From Tolypeutes matacus (lineage: Eukaryota; Chordata; Mammalia; Cingulata; Chlamyphoridae), in NCBI GenBank assembly GCA_026826555.1, contig JAKSZT010053764.1, positions 38,377,607-38,441,606 on the forward strand: a stretch of DNA of 64,000 nt, in the 5' to 3' direction. A program made the translations under genes and the position numbers. Each line of letters begins with the position of its first letter. The first letter of the stretch is position 1. The notes under the pieces were generated by a model, which saw only the letters and a program-made list of their open reading frames with translations, was not told the origin of the DNA and did no database searches. Below, piece after piece: positions 1 through 10,516 of this stretch.

Positions 1-1226
1 CTCTTTATTTCTGTGGGGTCAGTAGTGATATCACCTTGCTCATTCCTTATTTTATGTATTTGCATCTGTTCTCTCTTTTTCTTTGTTAGTCTGGCTAAGG
101 GTTTGTCAATTTTGTTGATATTCTCAAAGAACCAGCTTTTGGTTTTGTTTATTGTTTCCAGTGCTTTCTTATTCTCTATTTCATTTAGTTCTGCTCTAAT
201 CTTTGTTATTTCCTGTTTTCTACTTCCTTTAGGTTTAGTTTGTTGTTGTTTTTCCAATTCCTCCAAGTGTGCAGTTAGGTCTTCAATTTTAGCTCTTTCT
301 TCTTTTTTAATATATGAATTTATGGCTATGAACTTCCCTCTCAGGACTGCTTTCGCTGCATCCCATTGGTTTTGATATGTTGTGTTGTTGTTTTCATTAG
401 TTTCAAGGTAGTTACTGATTTCTTTTGAAATTTCCTCTTTGACCCACTGTTTGTCTAAGAGTGTGTTGTTTAACTTCCATATCCTTGTGCCTAACCTGTT
501 TCTCTGGCCCTTATTGATTTCCAACTTCATTCCGTTGTGGTCAGAGAAATTACTTTGTATAATCTCAATCTTTCTGAATTCATTGAGTGTTGTTTTGGGG
601 CCTAGCATGTGGTCTATTTTGGAGTATGTTCCATGTGCACTGGAGAAGAATGTAAATCCCGCTGTATTTGGGTGAAGTGTTCTGTATATGTCTATTAAGT
701 CCAAATCTTCTAATGTATTGTTGAGTGCCTTCGTTTCTTTATTGATTCTCTGCCTAGATGTTCTGTCTAATGATGATAGTGGTGTGTTGAAGTCCCCTGC
801 TATAATTGTAGAGGAATTTATTTCTCCTCTTAGTTTTTCCAGAGTTTGCCGCACGTATTTTGAGGCACCTCGATTAGGTGCGTAAATGTTGATGATTGTT
901 CTCCCTTCTTGAGAGATTACTCCTTTTACTAATATGTAGTGTCCATCTTTGTCTCTTACAATAGTTTTGCATTTAAAGTCTATTTTGTCTGATATTAGAA
1001 TAGCTACTCCTGCCCTTTTTTGGCTATTGTTAGCTTGTAAAATGGTTTTCCAGCCATTCACTTTCAGCCTCCTTGAATCCCTGGGCCTAAGGTGGGTTTC
1101 TTGTAGACAGCATATAGATGGATCATATTTTCTTATCCATTCTGCCAATCTGTGTCTTTTGATTGGTGAATTTAATCCATTAACATTCAGTGTTATTACT
1201 CGTAACGAATTTCTTACTTCAGTCAT
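1..1226 (-). CDS. L1 ORF2 protein, N-terminal endonuclease part (partial)
   Basis: ORF2p is the L1 endonuclease/reverse transcriptase that nicks target DNA and primes reverse transcription of L1 RNA. I translated the minus strand from the ATG at 1226-1224 and it stays open for about 408 codons to the window edge. The APE-like endonuclease fills roughly residues 1-239. Asn14, Glu43, Tyr115, Asp145, Asn147, Thr192, Asp205, Ser228, Asp229 and His230 all fall at the same residue numbers as the known active-site positions of human L1. Motifs seen include [17 protein letters not shown] and [11 protein letters not shown] linker follows, with [17 protein letters not shown] at about residues 373-389. 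The reverse transcriptase is beyond the window. The start is the first ATG after the spacer and gives the [21 protein letters not shown]-terminus expected of mammalian L1. Confidence 0.95.
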   Translation of the reverse strand, partial: MTEVRNSLRVITLNVNGLNSPIKRHRLAEWIRKYDPSICCLQETHLRPRDSRRLKVNGWKTILQANNSQKRAGVAILISDKIDFKCKTIVRDKDGHYILVKGVISQEGRTIINIYAPNRGASKYVRQTLEKLRGEINSSTIIAGDFNTPLSSLDRTSRQRINKETKALNNTLEDLDLIDIYRTLHPNTAGFTFFSSAHGTYSKIDHMLGPKTTLNEFRKIEIIQSNFSDHNGMKLEINKGQRNRLGTRIWKLNNTLLDKQWVKEEISKEISNYLETNENNNTTYQNQWDAAKAVLRGKFIAINSYIKKEERAKIEDLTAHLEELEKQQQTKPKGSRKQEITKIRAELNEIENKKALETINKTKSWFFENINKIDKPLARLTKKKREQMQIHKIRNEQGDITTDPTEIK

Positions 1227-1290
1227 TTTTTCTTTGGGTTAATGTATGTCATATGTTGTTTTGTTTCTCTTTTTGAGTTTTCAGTTGTTT

Positions 1291-2271
1291 TTAAACTCTA
1301 CTCCAACTCTCTCTCCTTTGTTTTTTCCTTTCAATTTGTAGAGATTCCTTTAGTATTTCTTGAAGTGCTGGCTTCTTCTTGACATACTCTCTTAATTGCT
1401 GTTTATCTGTGAATATTTTGAACTCTCCATCATTTTTGAATGCCAATTTTGCTGGATAGAGAATTCGTGGCTGGAAGTTTTCTTCTTTTAGTGTTTTGAC
1501 TATGTCATACCACTGTCTTCTTGCCTCCATGGTTTCAGCTGAGAAATCAGCACTTAATCTTATTGTGCTTCCCTTGTATGTGATGGTTCTCTTTTCTCTT
1601 GCTGCCTTGAGTATTTTCTCTTTGTCTTGAGCATTGGACAGTTTGACAAGTATATGTCTTGGAGTTGGCCTGTTGGGATTTATACTATTTGGGGTGCGCT
1701 GTGCTCCCTGGATCTGCACATCCATCTCTCTCAATAGAGTTGGGAAGTTTTCAGCCATAACTTCCTTCAACACTCCTTCTGTTCCCTTTCCCTTCTCTTC
1801 TCCTTCTGGGATGCCCATAATGCGTATGTTTGTGCGTCTTGCATTATCGGTTAATTCCCTGAGACCATACTGGATTTTTTCTATCTTTTTGCCTATCTTT
1901 TCTACAATCTCTTTGATTTCAACTGTATTGTCTTCCATATCACTAATTCTTTCCTCTGCCTGTTCAATTCTGCTGCCATGTGAGTCCAGCATCTTTTTCA
2001 TTTCTTGACTTGTGTCTTTGTTCGCCATCATATCCATTACCTTTTTAGGTGTGTTAGCTATTTTTTCAGTATGTTCTCCCAGTGTCTTCTTTATATCCTT
2101 AATCTCTTCCTTCAGTTCTTTAAGTTGGTCCATGATATTTGCTTGGATAGCTTTGATTAGTTGTTCGATGTACTGCATTGCTTCTTGGTTTTTATTTTGT
2201 GCACTGGACTGGTCCATGTTTTCCAGTTTTTCAGAGTCATTTGTATTTTTCTGTTGCCCTCTGGTCATCAT
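1291..2271 (-). CDS. L1 ORF1 protein, complete, 326 aa
   Basis: ORF1p is the trimeric RNA-binding chaperone that coats L1 RNA in cis to form the retrotransposition particle. The protein is complete at 326 residues (human 338). A polar N-terminus (about 1-30) precedes a charged heptad-rich coiled coil (about 31-140). An RRM-like domain follows, with TNIRIMGIPEGEE at 147-159 and PRHILVKLSNAQDKEKIL at 204-221. The C-terminal domain includes REKRTITYKGSTIRLSADFS at 225-244 and RILYPAKLAFKN at 269-280. It ends in a basic tail and a TAA codon. Two ATGs open the frame (Met1-Met2) and either could be used. No disabling change is visible. Confidence 0.96.
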   Translation of the reverse strand: MMTRGQQKNTNDSEKLENMDQSSAQNKNQEAMQYIEQLIKAIQANIMDQLKELKEEIKDIKKTLGEHTEKIANTPKKVMDMMANKDTSQEMKKMLDSHGSRIEQAEERISDMEDNTVEIKEIVEKIGKKIEKIQYGLRELTDNARRTNIRIMGIPEGEEKGKGTEGVLKEVMAENFPTLLREMDVQIQGAQRTPNSINPNRPTPRHILVKLSNAQDKEKILKAAREKRTITYKGSTIRLSADFSAETMEARRQWYDIVKTLKEENFQPRILYPAKLAFKNDGEFKIFTDKQQLREYVKKKPALQEILKESLQIERKKQRRESWSRV

Positions 2272-4066
2272 ATTATCTTGATGGGTTTGTTCAGTTGATT
2301 AGCTTTTCTCTATGCTCTAGAATTTTATTTAGCTGTTGGTTCTGCGTGTGAGTTAAGTTTTCTCTTTGGCAGTTTTTCTTCTTATTTTATTTCCTTACTT
2401 CTTTCTATGTTCCCTTGAAGGCAAAAGGTTAGGGCCAGAGGAATCAAAAGATGTAAGGAAGGCAGAAGGATAATAGAAATGTTGATAAAAGTTAGAAGAG
2501 GGGCAAAATGAGACTTAATGAGATGAATATTTAACTTGTGTAGGCAGTGTAGAGTACTGGGTAAAAATATGGAGTTCCTATAATGGACTGGGAAAACAAA
2601 TGGAGGAATATATATATATATAGTGATTTAGAAGGCTAGAATTATGAGGAGGTAGAGAAATAGTAGAGAAAGGTCTGAAAGGAAAAAGTTAATACTAATA
2701 AAAAAAAAAAAAGAAAAAAGAAGAAGAAAACAAAATAGTTGGGATATAAATTGACACCCTTAAGTTGTGGGCCTATGAAAAAATGTTGTCTCTAAGAGCC
2801 ACAACAGAAAACAGAAGGCAGAAACATGCAGGAAGGATAAGCGATAGTTTGTAATACAGAATCAATATATACAGCGAGTGGGAAATTACTGAATAAGAAG
2901 CCCAGCAAATAATTGACCAGCTGGCAGCACCTATTTAAAAAAAAAACAGAAGGAAAAAGGAAGGGGGGAGGAAAATGGGAATAATAGCAATAGACCAGAA
3001 AGTAACAGAGAGAAACCAAAGATCCACACAGGCAAGCAGTCAAACAGAGCTAAGGGGGGTCAATGATTCCCCTAGGGTCCACGTGGATCCTTCCTGCCTA
3101 CTTGTGTTTATCAATGAATTTCCCCACAGGGTTCTATATGCAGGTCCTGAAGCAGCTTTTAGCTATTAAACTAAATTAAAAAGAATTTATTTTTCAATTG
3201 TTGAGGTGACCTCACTTTTTTTTTTTTTTTTAGCCAAATGCAGGACCCAAAATAATTCCTCTTCTAGACCAACCCCCTTACGGAAGGGACCCTAGCTGGG
3301 CCCGTGGAAATTAATCAAGCCCGTTCCACTTTCCAGACTCCCCAGGTTAGCTGAAGCTCTGATGTTAGTCAGTGAGGAGTGCTAAAGATGGCGGATTCCG
3401 CCCCTTCTGGTGCCGAGCTCCAGCGTCACTGGGCTGCTCAGTAAATCAGTTTGAGTGCAGATTCGCTTCTGCTCTCAGCCTAATGCTGCTTCAGTTCGGC
3501 TTATCTGCTCCCCAAAGCTATGGGGCGGTGCAGGCAGCCAGATCGATGTCTAAAAATATAAAATACCCTTCCCTGTCTTCCAACCGAACCCTCCCTTCTT
3601 TGGGAAGTGTCCCTTCCTCCTGGCTCCGCAGCGGCCCGGGTCTTATCCCTGGGTGGCTAGGGAAATCAGCTGCGTTCCCCGACCAAAATCCCCCCTCCCG
3701 TTCACCGGGTGCTGACTAGCTCATTTGCTCTGTCCACACAAGGTCCAAGGGGCACCAGGCAGCCAGCTCCCCAGAAAATAAAACTTTTTCGCCCCGCCCG
3801 CGGCTCCAAATGGCCGTTTTATTTTTTTTTCCCTAACCGTGGGGCTCAGCCGCCTGTGCCAACCTCCACCGGCAGCCTCAAAACTCACGAATCTCCACCG
3901 TTCGGTCCACGCCGCCGATCCGCGCAGATAGATGTCCCAAGGTTCTCACTCCACGCGTGCACAGCACAGAGCCCCGGGCAGGACCCCGTCCCCAATCCGC
4001 CTTGCTCTGGGAGCTTGCAGTGTGCGCCCTCCTACACCAACGCCATCTTGCTGCCAGGATCTCGAA
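2272..4066 (-). promoter_or_regulatory. L1 5' UTR / internal promoter, CpG-rich at its 5' end
   Basis: About 1.8 kb precede ORF1 in the element's sense. The distal part (about 3250-4066) is clearly GC- and CpG-rich against an AT-rich background, as expected for an L1 internal RNA polymerase II promoter. At the tip, 4041-4050 reads CAAGATGGCG on the element strand, a YY1-type core. Human L1 also has a YY1 site at its 5' end, where it sets the transcription start. A second AAAGATGGCGG lies on the opposite strand at about 3385-3395. The proximal part (2300-3230) is A/T-rich with homopolymer runs. Promoter activity is inferred. Confidence 0.75.
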
Positions 4067-4318
4067 GGGCACCTTCTTTACTTCCAATTTTTGGCAATTA
4101 CGAATAAAGCTGCTGTAAGCATTCATGTGCAGGTTTTTTTTTTTTTTTTTTACAGGAGTTTATTTATTTATTTATTTTTACCGGGAGGTACCGGGTATCG
4201 AACCCTGGTCTCTCCATATGGTAGACGGACTCTGAACCTCTTGAGCCACATCCGTTTCCCGATGTGCAGGTTTTTGTGTGGACATATGTTTTTTCAACTC
4301 CTTTGGGTAAAGAGCTAG
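3932..4318 (+). other. Antisense ORF in the L1 5' UTR reading outward into flanking DNA (speculative)
   Basis: An ATG-started frame of 128 codons begins inside the L1 5' UTR on the strand opposite to L1, leaves the element near 4066 and continues through older L1 sequence and a SINE. The layout recalls primate ORF0, an antisense ORF in the L1 5' UTR, but I see no evidence of homology. The sequence is GC-rich, where stop codons are rare, and the start context is weak. It is listed because of its position, not because coding is shown. Two further open antisense frames (3372-3719 and 3709-4107) lack ATG starts. Confidence 0.25.
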
Positions 4319-4399
4319 AAGCACAATTGCTGGCTTGTATGGTAAGCCCATGTTTAGCTTTGTAAGAAACTATCTTCCACCATGGCTGTACTGGCCTAT
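4067..4399 (-). mobile_element. Older L1 fragment (antisense), split by a SINE
   Basis: Plus-strand text such as TGGCAATTACGAATAAAGC and CAACTCCTTTGGGTAAAGAG is the reverse complement of sequence near the ORF2 3' end or 3' UTR of older L1M families. A closely similar stretch recurs at 14960-15130. The fragment is interrupted by the SINE at 4139-4261. Subfamily not determined. Confidence 0.65.
4139..4261 (-). mobile_element. DAS-type tRNA-derived SINE, monomer, recent
   Basis: In minus-strand sense the element runs from a tRNA-like head, with an A box in GTGGCTCAAGAGG and a B box in GGGTTCGATACCC, to a (TAAA)n/poly(A) tail. It is flanked by a target-site duplication, ATGTGCAGGTTTTT, at 4125-4138 and 4262-4275. 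The duplication and poly(A) tail indicate L1-driven insertion into the older L1 fragment. Confidence 0.9.
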
Positions 4400-4660
4400 T
4401 GCTTTTTTTCCTCTCTCTTTATTAGGGAATTTGTGGGTTTACAGAACAATCATGCATAAAATACAGGAATCCCATATACCACCCTATAATTAGCATGTTG
4501 CCTTGGAGTGGAACATTTGTTACAATTAATGAAAGCAGATTTTTGTAATTGTACTGCTCATGATTTAACTTAAGGTTCACTGTTTGCATAGTGTAATTCC
4601 ATGGATATTTTAAAAAATATTTTATTCTGTTATCATAAATATGCTCTTTGAAGTGATTTT
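4400..4660 (-). mobile_element. L1 3' UTR fragment (antisense)
   Basis: Begins after a T-rich run. It contains GTGGGTTTACAGAACAATCA and related text that I recognise as the reverse complement of lineage L1 3' UTRs. The shorter piece at 24431-24575 is related. No clear target-site duplication was found. Confidence 0.6.
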
Positions 4661-5617
4661 GGGGACTGATGGTGCTGGAGCGTCCATACATCTTTTTTGT
4701 TTCTTCATCTTGGAAGCTCTAGGCACAGGCTCATGTGTGGTCAAGCTATTGGGCAGAAAGCCTAGGCTGGTGTGGGCAGCCAGTCTCAGGCTGAAGCCTC
4801 TTTTGGTGTTTGAAACATTTGTTTTTCATTGCTTATGTGGATACCTTTATTGGAAAATAATTTTTCTTCCTTACATTTAAAATCTTTCAGAGTGGTGGGA
4901 GTTTGTGTTTGTATCTGAATTCAATTTTCTTTGTGGGTCTGAAATAAAAAAAGCTAAATGTTCTAAATTGAATGGGGGGCGGGTGGGATAACATGGCTCT
5001 TGAAAAACAGGATAATTGTGTTTAGAGTGGCCTGGCTCAGAGCTCTTGGTGATTACAAGTATGCATTTTTCCTTTCTAAGTAAGCTTGGTCCTTGACAAG
5101 GGTATTGACAGGGACTCTTTTTTAAATTCTCAATTTGGCTTATTCTATTGGACTCATTAAGGAACTCCTGGGACAAGATTGCTTTGACATGTAGAGTTTA
5201 GAGGCTTTGTCTTTTCTTTCTTGATTTCTAGTTTTAGGTCTTAGAAGGAATTTAGATTTCCACAGCAATTTTGCTTACTCTGCTCAATAGAGGACCTCCT
5301 TGGTTAATCTTCATAAGGTTCAGTTGATGGTGGTCTGCTTTAGCCTGTAAACTAAATGCGTATCATTTGCCAAGAGTGGTGGTGGATAAGAATGAGTAAG
5401 AAGTCCCTGGCCATAAAAGCTCATTTGGGAGTTGAATATGGAAACAAATAATTTCTCTACCCTATGAGAAGAACTATCTGGTGGTACATGGAGATGGGGT
5501 TGGTACCAGAAGGGAGGGAAGGGTAAGGTTCACGAAAGGCCTCACAGAGGATAATGACATCCTTTCCTTTCTTGTCCATCTTAATCCAAATCATCTCATC
5601 TCTGGTACCTAATCTTC
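4661..5617. other. No recognisable gene or repeat
   Basis: About 950 bp of mixed-composition DNA. Open frames are short, unrelated to anything I recognise and lack splice-flanked exon character. I see no repeat family here. Confidence 0.5.
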
Positions 5618-6094
5618 CTGTTGGGGATTGAGTCATGTCTCCCATAAAGGATGTATTCAGGTCTTAAGCCACATTCCTGTGGGTGTGACCCCATTTGTAA
5701 ATAGGACTTTTGGAGGTATTGTTATTAGTTAAGGTTAACTCAGGATCTTTGAAGATCCTGTATAGGTGAGGTCAAATGAACTAGGGTGGGCTTTAATCCA
5801 TGTGACCAAAGTCCTTATAAAGCAGAGGAAATTTAGGCACAGTCAGTCACACAAAGTCACAGGAGGAGACCAAGGAGACAGATATTGTCATATGATGGAG
5901 GCAGAGGTGCAAGCCAAGGAAACTCAAGGATTGTCCTAGCTAGCTCCAGAATGCTGCAGATTCTGGGAAAAAGCATGGCTGTGGAGATCTTGATTTTGTA
6001 CTTCTGGCTTCCAGAACTGTGAGACAATAAATTCCTGTTGTTTAAGCCAACCCATTGTGTGGTTTTTGTCCTAAAAGCCCTGGCAAATTAAGAT
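5618..6094 (+). mobile_element. Solo LTR, MLT1/MaLR-like
   Basis: Begins TGTTGGGGATTGAGTCATGT and ends near CCTGGCAAATTAAGATG. The typical MaLR order is present: GTGTGACCCC, TTAATCCATGTGACC, CCTTATAAAG, CTTCCAGAACTGTGAGACAA and AATAAATTCCTGTTGTTTAA (the polyadenylation region). There is no internal retroviral sequence. The copy at 52628-53033 is related. Confidence 0.75.
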
Positions 6095-6310
6095 GTATCC
6101 TTTCATCATCTCCTGCGTATGTTGGGCCCTAACCCTGGAAGCTGTCCTCTGTGGCTTGGTGTCAAGAGCCCCTTCTGATATTATTATTACTCCTGTAGGT
6201 AGGCTGAGAGGGGGAGCTTTGCTGTCTAATAGTGCTGGATGAGGTAGTTCAAGCCTCAGACTTCTCCTATAAGTTTCCCCAGCATCTTAGAACTTAAATC
6301 TATAGGACTC

Positions 6311-6330
6311 ATCTACTCAGCTGAGTAGAT
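6311..6330. repeat. Perfect 20-bp palindrome
   Basis: ATCTACTCAG is followed immediately by its exact reverse complement CTGAGTAGAT, with no spacer. It lies about 15 bp left of the (AACCC)n array. No function is known to me; a chance origin is possible. Confidence 0.95.
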
Positions 6331-6344
6331 AAATGAAAGTAAAA

Positions 6345-6380
6345 CAACCCAACCCAACCCAACCCAACCCAACCCAACCT
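6345..6380. repeat. (AACCC)n pentanucleotide array; G-rich on the minus strand
   Basis: About seven AACCC units in a row. The minus strand reads (GGGTT)n, seven runs of three guanines with 2-nt spacers, which satisfies the usual G-quadruplex pattern. It resembles but is not the vertebrate telomere hexamer TTAGGG. Confidence 0.95.
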
Positions 6381-6468
6381 AAAACCTCCACTAAACTTAA
6401 AACAGCAGTCTGTGAGGAGCTGGTCATAGCTGTGATGAAGCCCCAATATGATGGTTTTGGGTCTAATC

Positions 6469-7100
6469 CCACGTTCTAGTTTGCTAAAAGCTGCTGGGAG
6501 CAATATACCAGAAATGGGTTGGCTTTTACAATGGGACTTTATTAGGTTAAAAGCTAATGAGGCTGTGAAAATGTCCAAATCAAGGCATCATCAGAGATAC
6601 TGTCTCACCGAAGGTCTGCTGGTGATCGTGGACTCCCGACACATGGCAACACATAATGGCCGTTCCGCCAGCCTAGGTCTCTGCATTCTCCTTCAGACTA
6701 ACTTTCCATCTAAGCTCAGCTGTGGGTGATCAGGCATATGGCTTATGTCTTCCCTCTCCTCTGGGCCTCTCCTCTTTCATCCTCTTGGGGTTCTCTTTCC
6801 ATGCTTCTGTGGTCTGCTGAGTCCAGCCTCCAGCTGCTAGGACCTCTCTCTCACCTCTTAGGGTTTCTCTGTCTCTGTTGCCTTTTTTCTGTGTCTGCGG
6901 CTTTTTAGTCCTACATTTATGAAAGACTTCAGTAAGAGGATTAAGATCCACCCTGGGTCATGCAATCTAAACAAAGGCTCTTAAAAAAAGTAATTTAATA
7001 AAAAAGTTCCACCTACAATAGGTTTATATGCACAGGAATGGGTTAGCTTAAGAACATAATTTTCTGAGGTCCACAAAAGACTCAAACCACCACACCCCCC
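6469..7100 (-). mobile_element. Solo MaLR-like LTR (xenarthran-type), antisense
   Basis: In minus-strand sense it starts near GTGGTTTGAGTCTTTTGTGG, carries CCAGGGTGGATCTTAATCCT and ends near CCAACCCATTTCTGGTATAT and TTTTAGCAAACTAG. The same start and end blocks occur in sense at 18563-19018, so both belong to one family. No internal sequence is attached. Confidence 0.65.
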
Positions 7101-7149
7101 TCACCTTGGGACTTGCTCATTAAGCATAACTTTCCTTTACTCTTCATGG

Positions 7150-7422
7150 TATAGCTTCTAGAGGTATAGGTTTTAATCAATTCATGACAGCCACCCTGTC
7201 TGGGAAGCCTGACAAATTTCCTGGCCCTGGACCAGCAGGAATTTAAATTTCACTTCATTATATAGAACTGAAAGCTATTCTTCTGCCCTTCTTGATTCAG
7301 AGCTGACTGTAGACTCATGAGAAATAATTACTGGTATTATTTTAATGCACAACATATTTTGGGGGTAGTTTTAAGTCACTAAATTACTCGGGAAACTTGT
7401 TCACAGCAGTAGTTAACTGATA
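7150..7422 (+). mobile_element. Ancient MLT1 LTR fragment
   Basis: Only the 3' part is convincing: a TGAGAAATAA block, TTTTAAGTCACTAAATT and a terminal AGTAGTTAACTGATATA, the hallmark end of old MLT1 LTRs. The left boundary is uncertain. Confidence 0.5.
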
Positions 7423-8470
7423 TACCAAGTATTTTTATTTAAGTGAAATCATGTTAAAATGGTCATTAAATAAGAGCTCCTGAAAGGATAAGCTATGGAA
7501 GGAACTTATGAGAAGTGGAGGAAGAAAGAAAAAAAAAAAACAAACATCAACAACAAAAAACCCTTTCCTGGAGGATGTTTTCCTCTTGAGGGTATTGATG
7601 TTATGAATGGAAAGTATGCATATGAATCTCAGGGCTTTTTAAAAATGTTTGAAATAAATACTTTCTCCCTTATCCCTGGCACTCCTCTGAGTCACTGGTA
7701 GTTGAGGGGCTTGGACAGATCAGTAAATATTCCTCTGGAAGAAGGTACAGTCTATAAGATCTTGGAGACAGATTCTACTATATTGGGAGGATTTCCCAGA
7801 TGTGACTGTGAAAGGGCAGAGGGTTACATTGAATGAAGAGCACGTTTTGGCCATTAAAATGCTGTGCTTCTTTTGAGGTATTTACACTGGGGTTGACATC
7901 ACACCCTTAAGGTTATTTAATCTGTTTTAAAACCTTTCTTTCTGTGAAAGGGAGTAATTTTAAAATGAAAATAACCCCTCCCTTCATTCTTTACAGAGTG
8001 ACTTAGAGGTATGTCCTCATTTAAGGAATTGAATGACTCGTAGCAGCACATGTGGATTTGGGAGTGGGAGTGGGAAAGGGCATGAAGACTTTTATATGAC
8101 TCTTTTGTTCCATTCCTCAAATGGAACAACTGGATAAACAAGCACTTTGGCGGGGAGGAAAATTGAGCCTCTTAGGAGTTTCATGAGAGTATCTAATGAG
8201 GATTCGAAGTTGCTTAATGGATGCGAGAAGATTGAGTAGAACTGTTGCCAAAGAATGAGCACAGATATAACTGAGATCATGATTGGTTACTGTGTAACTA
8301 GACATGCTTGGTCACACCAGGAGGAAAAGAATAGAGGAATAAGTTCAGGCTAATATTATTGTGCTTCTCTATCAATTTTGATGCTATTTTTTATGTCTTA
8401 GATGCAGGAAACCCTAGTGCAGCACTTCTCTCAATGAGCTTCTAATAACTGATTTCTTATTATTTCCTTT
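7423..8470. other. No recognisable gene or repeat
   Basis: A-rich patches occur near 7525-7560. Three overlapping minus-strand frames at 7917-8305 are short and show no domain or splice context. Confidence 0.5.
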
Positions 8471-9380
8471 ATTCTCTACTGTTACTTTTGTTTTAATCCA
8501 AACAATGTTATTTTCTCTGAATCAATCTAAACATTCAAACAGTAAGACTCCCTCCCCTTATCCACCAGCCACTAAGTTCATTTCCCTTCCTTGGAGGCAA
8601 CAACTCTATCCTTCCCAATATAACCAGTGTATTTAAAAGCTTGTGTGTGTGTGTGTGTGTGTGTGACTCTTACCTTTATACAAATGGTATCACACCATCT
8701 ATGCTATTTTACACCTTGATTTTTTCTTTAAAAATTTTTACTGCAGTATATCATTCATACATAAACATACATAAACAATGAGAGTACAGTAAAAGTTGTG
8801 AATTTACAAAACAACAAACATGGCATCATACAGGGCTCCCATACATCAACCCACCATCAACACCTTGCACTGTTGTGAAACAATTGTTACAAACTATGAA
8901 AGAGCATAGTCAAAATATTACTACTAACTATAGCCCATATCTTACCTTTGGTGTATTTTCCCCCAACCCACCTGATTATTAACACCCTGTATTAGTATAA
9001 TATAATGTTTCATTACTCCAAAAGGAAAAATCGCATACTCCCATATACTCCCCTATTGTTGGCCCTTAGAATCGATAAATTATCTTCTTTGCCATTACTG
9101 CAAAATATTACAGTATTACTGTTTGCTATCATCCATAAGTTATATTAGTTGTAATTTTCCCATGTATCACCATATTCTTATCACTTTCTATACCTTGATT
9201 TTTTTAAAAAACTTAATAACATGCCTTGGAAATGTTACCACACCTGGGCATGTAGAGATGCCTCAGTTCTTTCTACCAAATGCAAAGCATTTGAACCAGT
9301 TCCTTGTTGATGGTATTTAGGTCGTTTCCAGGCTTTTGCTATTATAAACAAGGCTGGTGTGAGTTCTTTTGAACACACAC
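8471..9380 (-). mobile_element. Old L1M fragment (antisense) hosting a younger L1 3' end
   Basis: Outer blocks (8471-8712 and 9205-9380) carry text such as TTTAGGTCGTTTCCAGGCTT and TTGCTATTATAAACAA, the antisense of L1M sequence near the ORF2 end. They are separated by the younger insert at 8726-9191. A (GT)n run sits at 8643-8666. Confidence 0.6.
8726..9191 (-). mobile_element. 5'-truncated L1 insertion, 3' UTR only, with target-site duplication
   Basis: Antisense L1 3' UTR (for example CATACAGGGCTCCCATACAT), complementary in content to the L1 3' end at 52321-52563. It is bracketed by ACCTTGATTTTTT at 8713-8725 and 9192-9204, a perfect 13-bp target-site duplication. It inserted into an older L1 fragment. 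Confidence 0.85.
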
Positions 9381-10445
9381 CATTTTCCCCTGCACAGAGC
9401 TTATTTTACCTTATTCTACAAATGTGTAATACAAAACTGTGCCTTCATTCCCTAAGAGTTTCCACTAAAAAACAAAACAAAACAAAACAAAAAAAAAAAC
9501 AAAACAAAACAACAACAACAAAAAAAAAAAACCCAAAAAACACTGGTGTGCCTAATATCCTAAAATCTCTTTTCATTCTTCTGACTTTAAAATTATCATC
9601 CTCTCAGCCTCCCTTGAAATATACATTTTTATTGCATTATTTTATTTGTTTTTTTTAACATCTCTGGAAGTTTAGCTCAGGTATTCTGAAGACTTTATCA
9701 TAAGGTGGATGTCTCACCCATAGCCACTCAAGCCAGTGTTTCTTAAACTATCAGAGGTGAAGTATAGGTTTTCCTTTATCTTTATTTATTATTAACAAAT
9801 ATTTCCAGCCCATCATAGAGGAGTATGGGTAAGGAGCTTATACCACCTGCTCATACCACCTGTGACCCCCACATGAGTTAAATGACATTTGAGCTGGCCT
9901 CTACCTTATCCAAAAAAACAAGTAACTGATCCCATGTGTGGATGTTGTGTCAAAGTTTCTAAACACTCTCAGTTTCTCATCACTGACTAGCTACAGTTTG
10001 TAAATGGACACTGAATAGCACTGTTGTGTCAATTCCTCCCAGTGTCAGTCTGTCTAAGCCTCTAACAGAGAACTCTGTTCTGGTGGGAGAACGTCTTTCT
10101 TTGAATGGGCAGAGGCACACACTGAAGAAAGAGCAAATTTTGTTTTCAGTGTTAAACTTAGTCTTTCTATGGGCACTTTGTCCTTTAAAAATTATATTCA
10201 GTGGAAAAAAGTCGCCTTGGCCAAATATATATTCATGATGATGATTATTAAGGCCTCTTATTCTATTTTTAAACAAGCTCAGAATGATGATTGGTTATGG
10301 AAAAATGCATTATCTTAACTGAAGTAAATTACAGATCACCAGGGAACTCACTGAGAATATATTAATAATGTCCTCTTGAAAAATCCCAGGGACTCTTTTG
10401 TGGGAAGAGAAAACCTCAAAGACTTGCCTTTCTGTTTTTAAAACC
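9381..10445. other. Mostly unclassified DNA with an A-rich simple repeat
   Basis: An (AAAAC)n/poly(A) low-complexity run spans about 9464-9536. Other parts are AT-rich with no gene or repeat that I can name. Opposite-strand frames at 9980-10276 overlap each other and look like chance ORFs. Confidence 0.5.
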
Positions 10446-10516
10446 AGTTTTTATTGATATATTTTTTTTTTTGTAAAAAAGAGGATCAAAATATGCATAA
10501 ACAATGGGTCTTTTTA

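Larger units (their letters stand above)
1..4066 (-). mobile_element. L1 (LINE-1) retrotransposon, intact 5' half, running off the left edge
   Basis: A non-LTR retrotransposon read on the minus strand. In element order it shows a CpG-rich 5' UTR (about 4066-2272), an intact ORF1 (2271-1291), a 64-bp inter-ORF spacer (1290-1227; the human L1 spacer is of similar size) and an ORF2 open from 1226 to the window edge. No frameshift or stop breaks either frame, which suggests a recent insertion. The 5' end is placed at about 4066 because a YY1-type motif lies just inside and older, antisense L1 sequence lies just outside. The RT domain, the cysteine-rich C-terminus, the poly(A) tail and the target-site duplication are outside the window, so full competence cannot be judged. 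Confidence 0.93.

Noticed and set aside
6345..6380. True interstitial telomere repeat
   Set aside because: The unit is the pentamer AACCC, not TTAGGG/CCCTAA, so I report it only as a G4-prone simple repeat.
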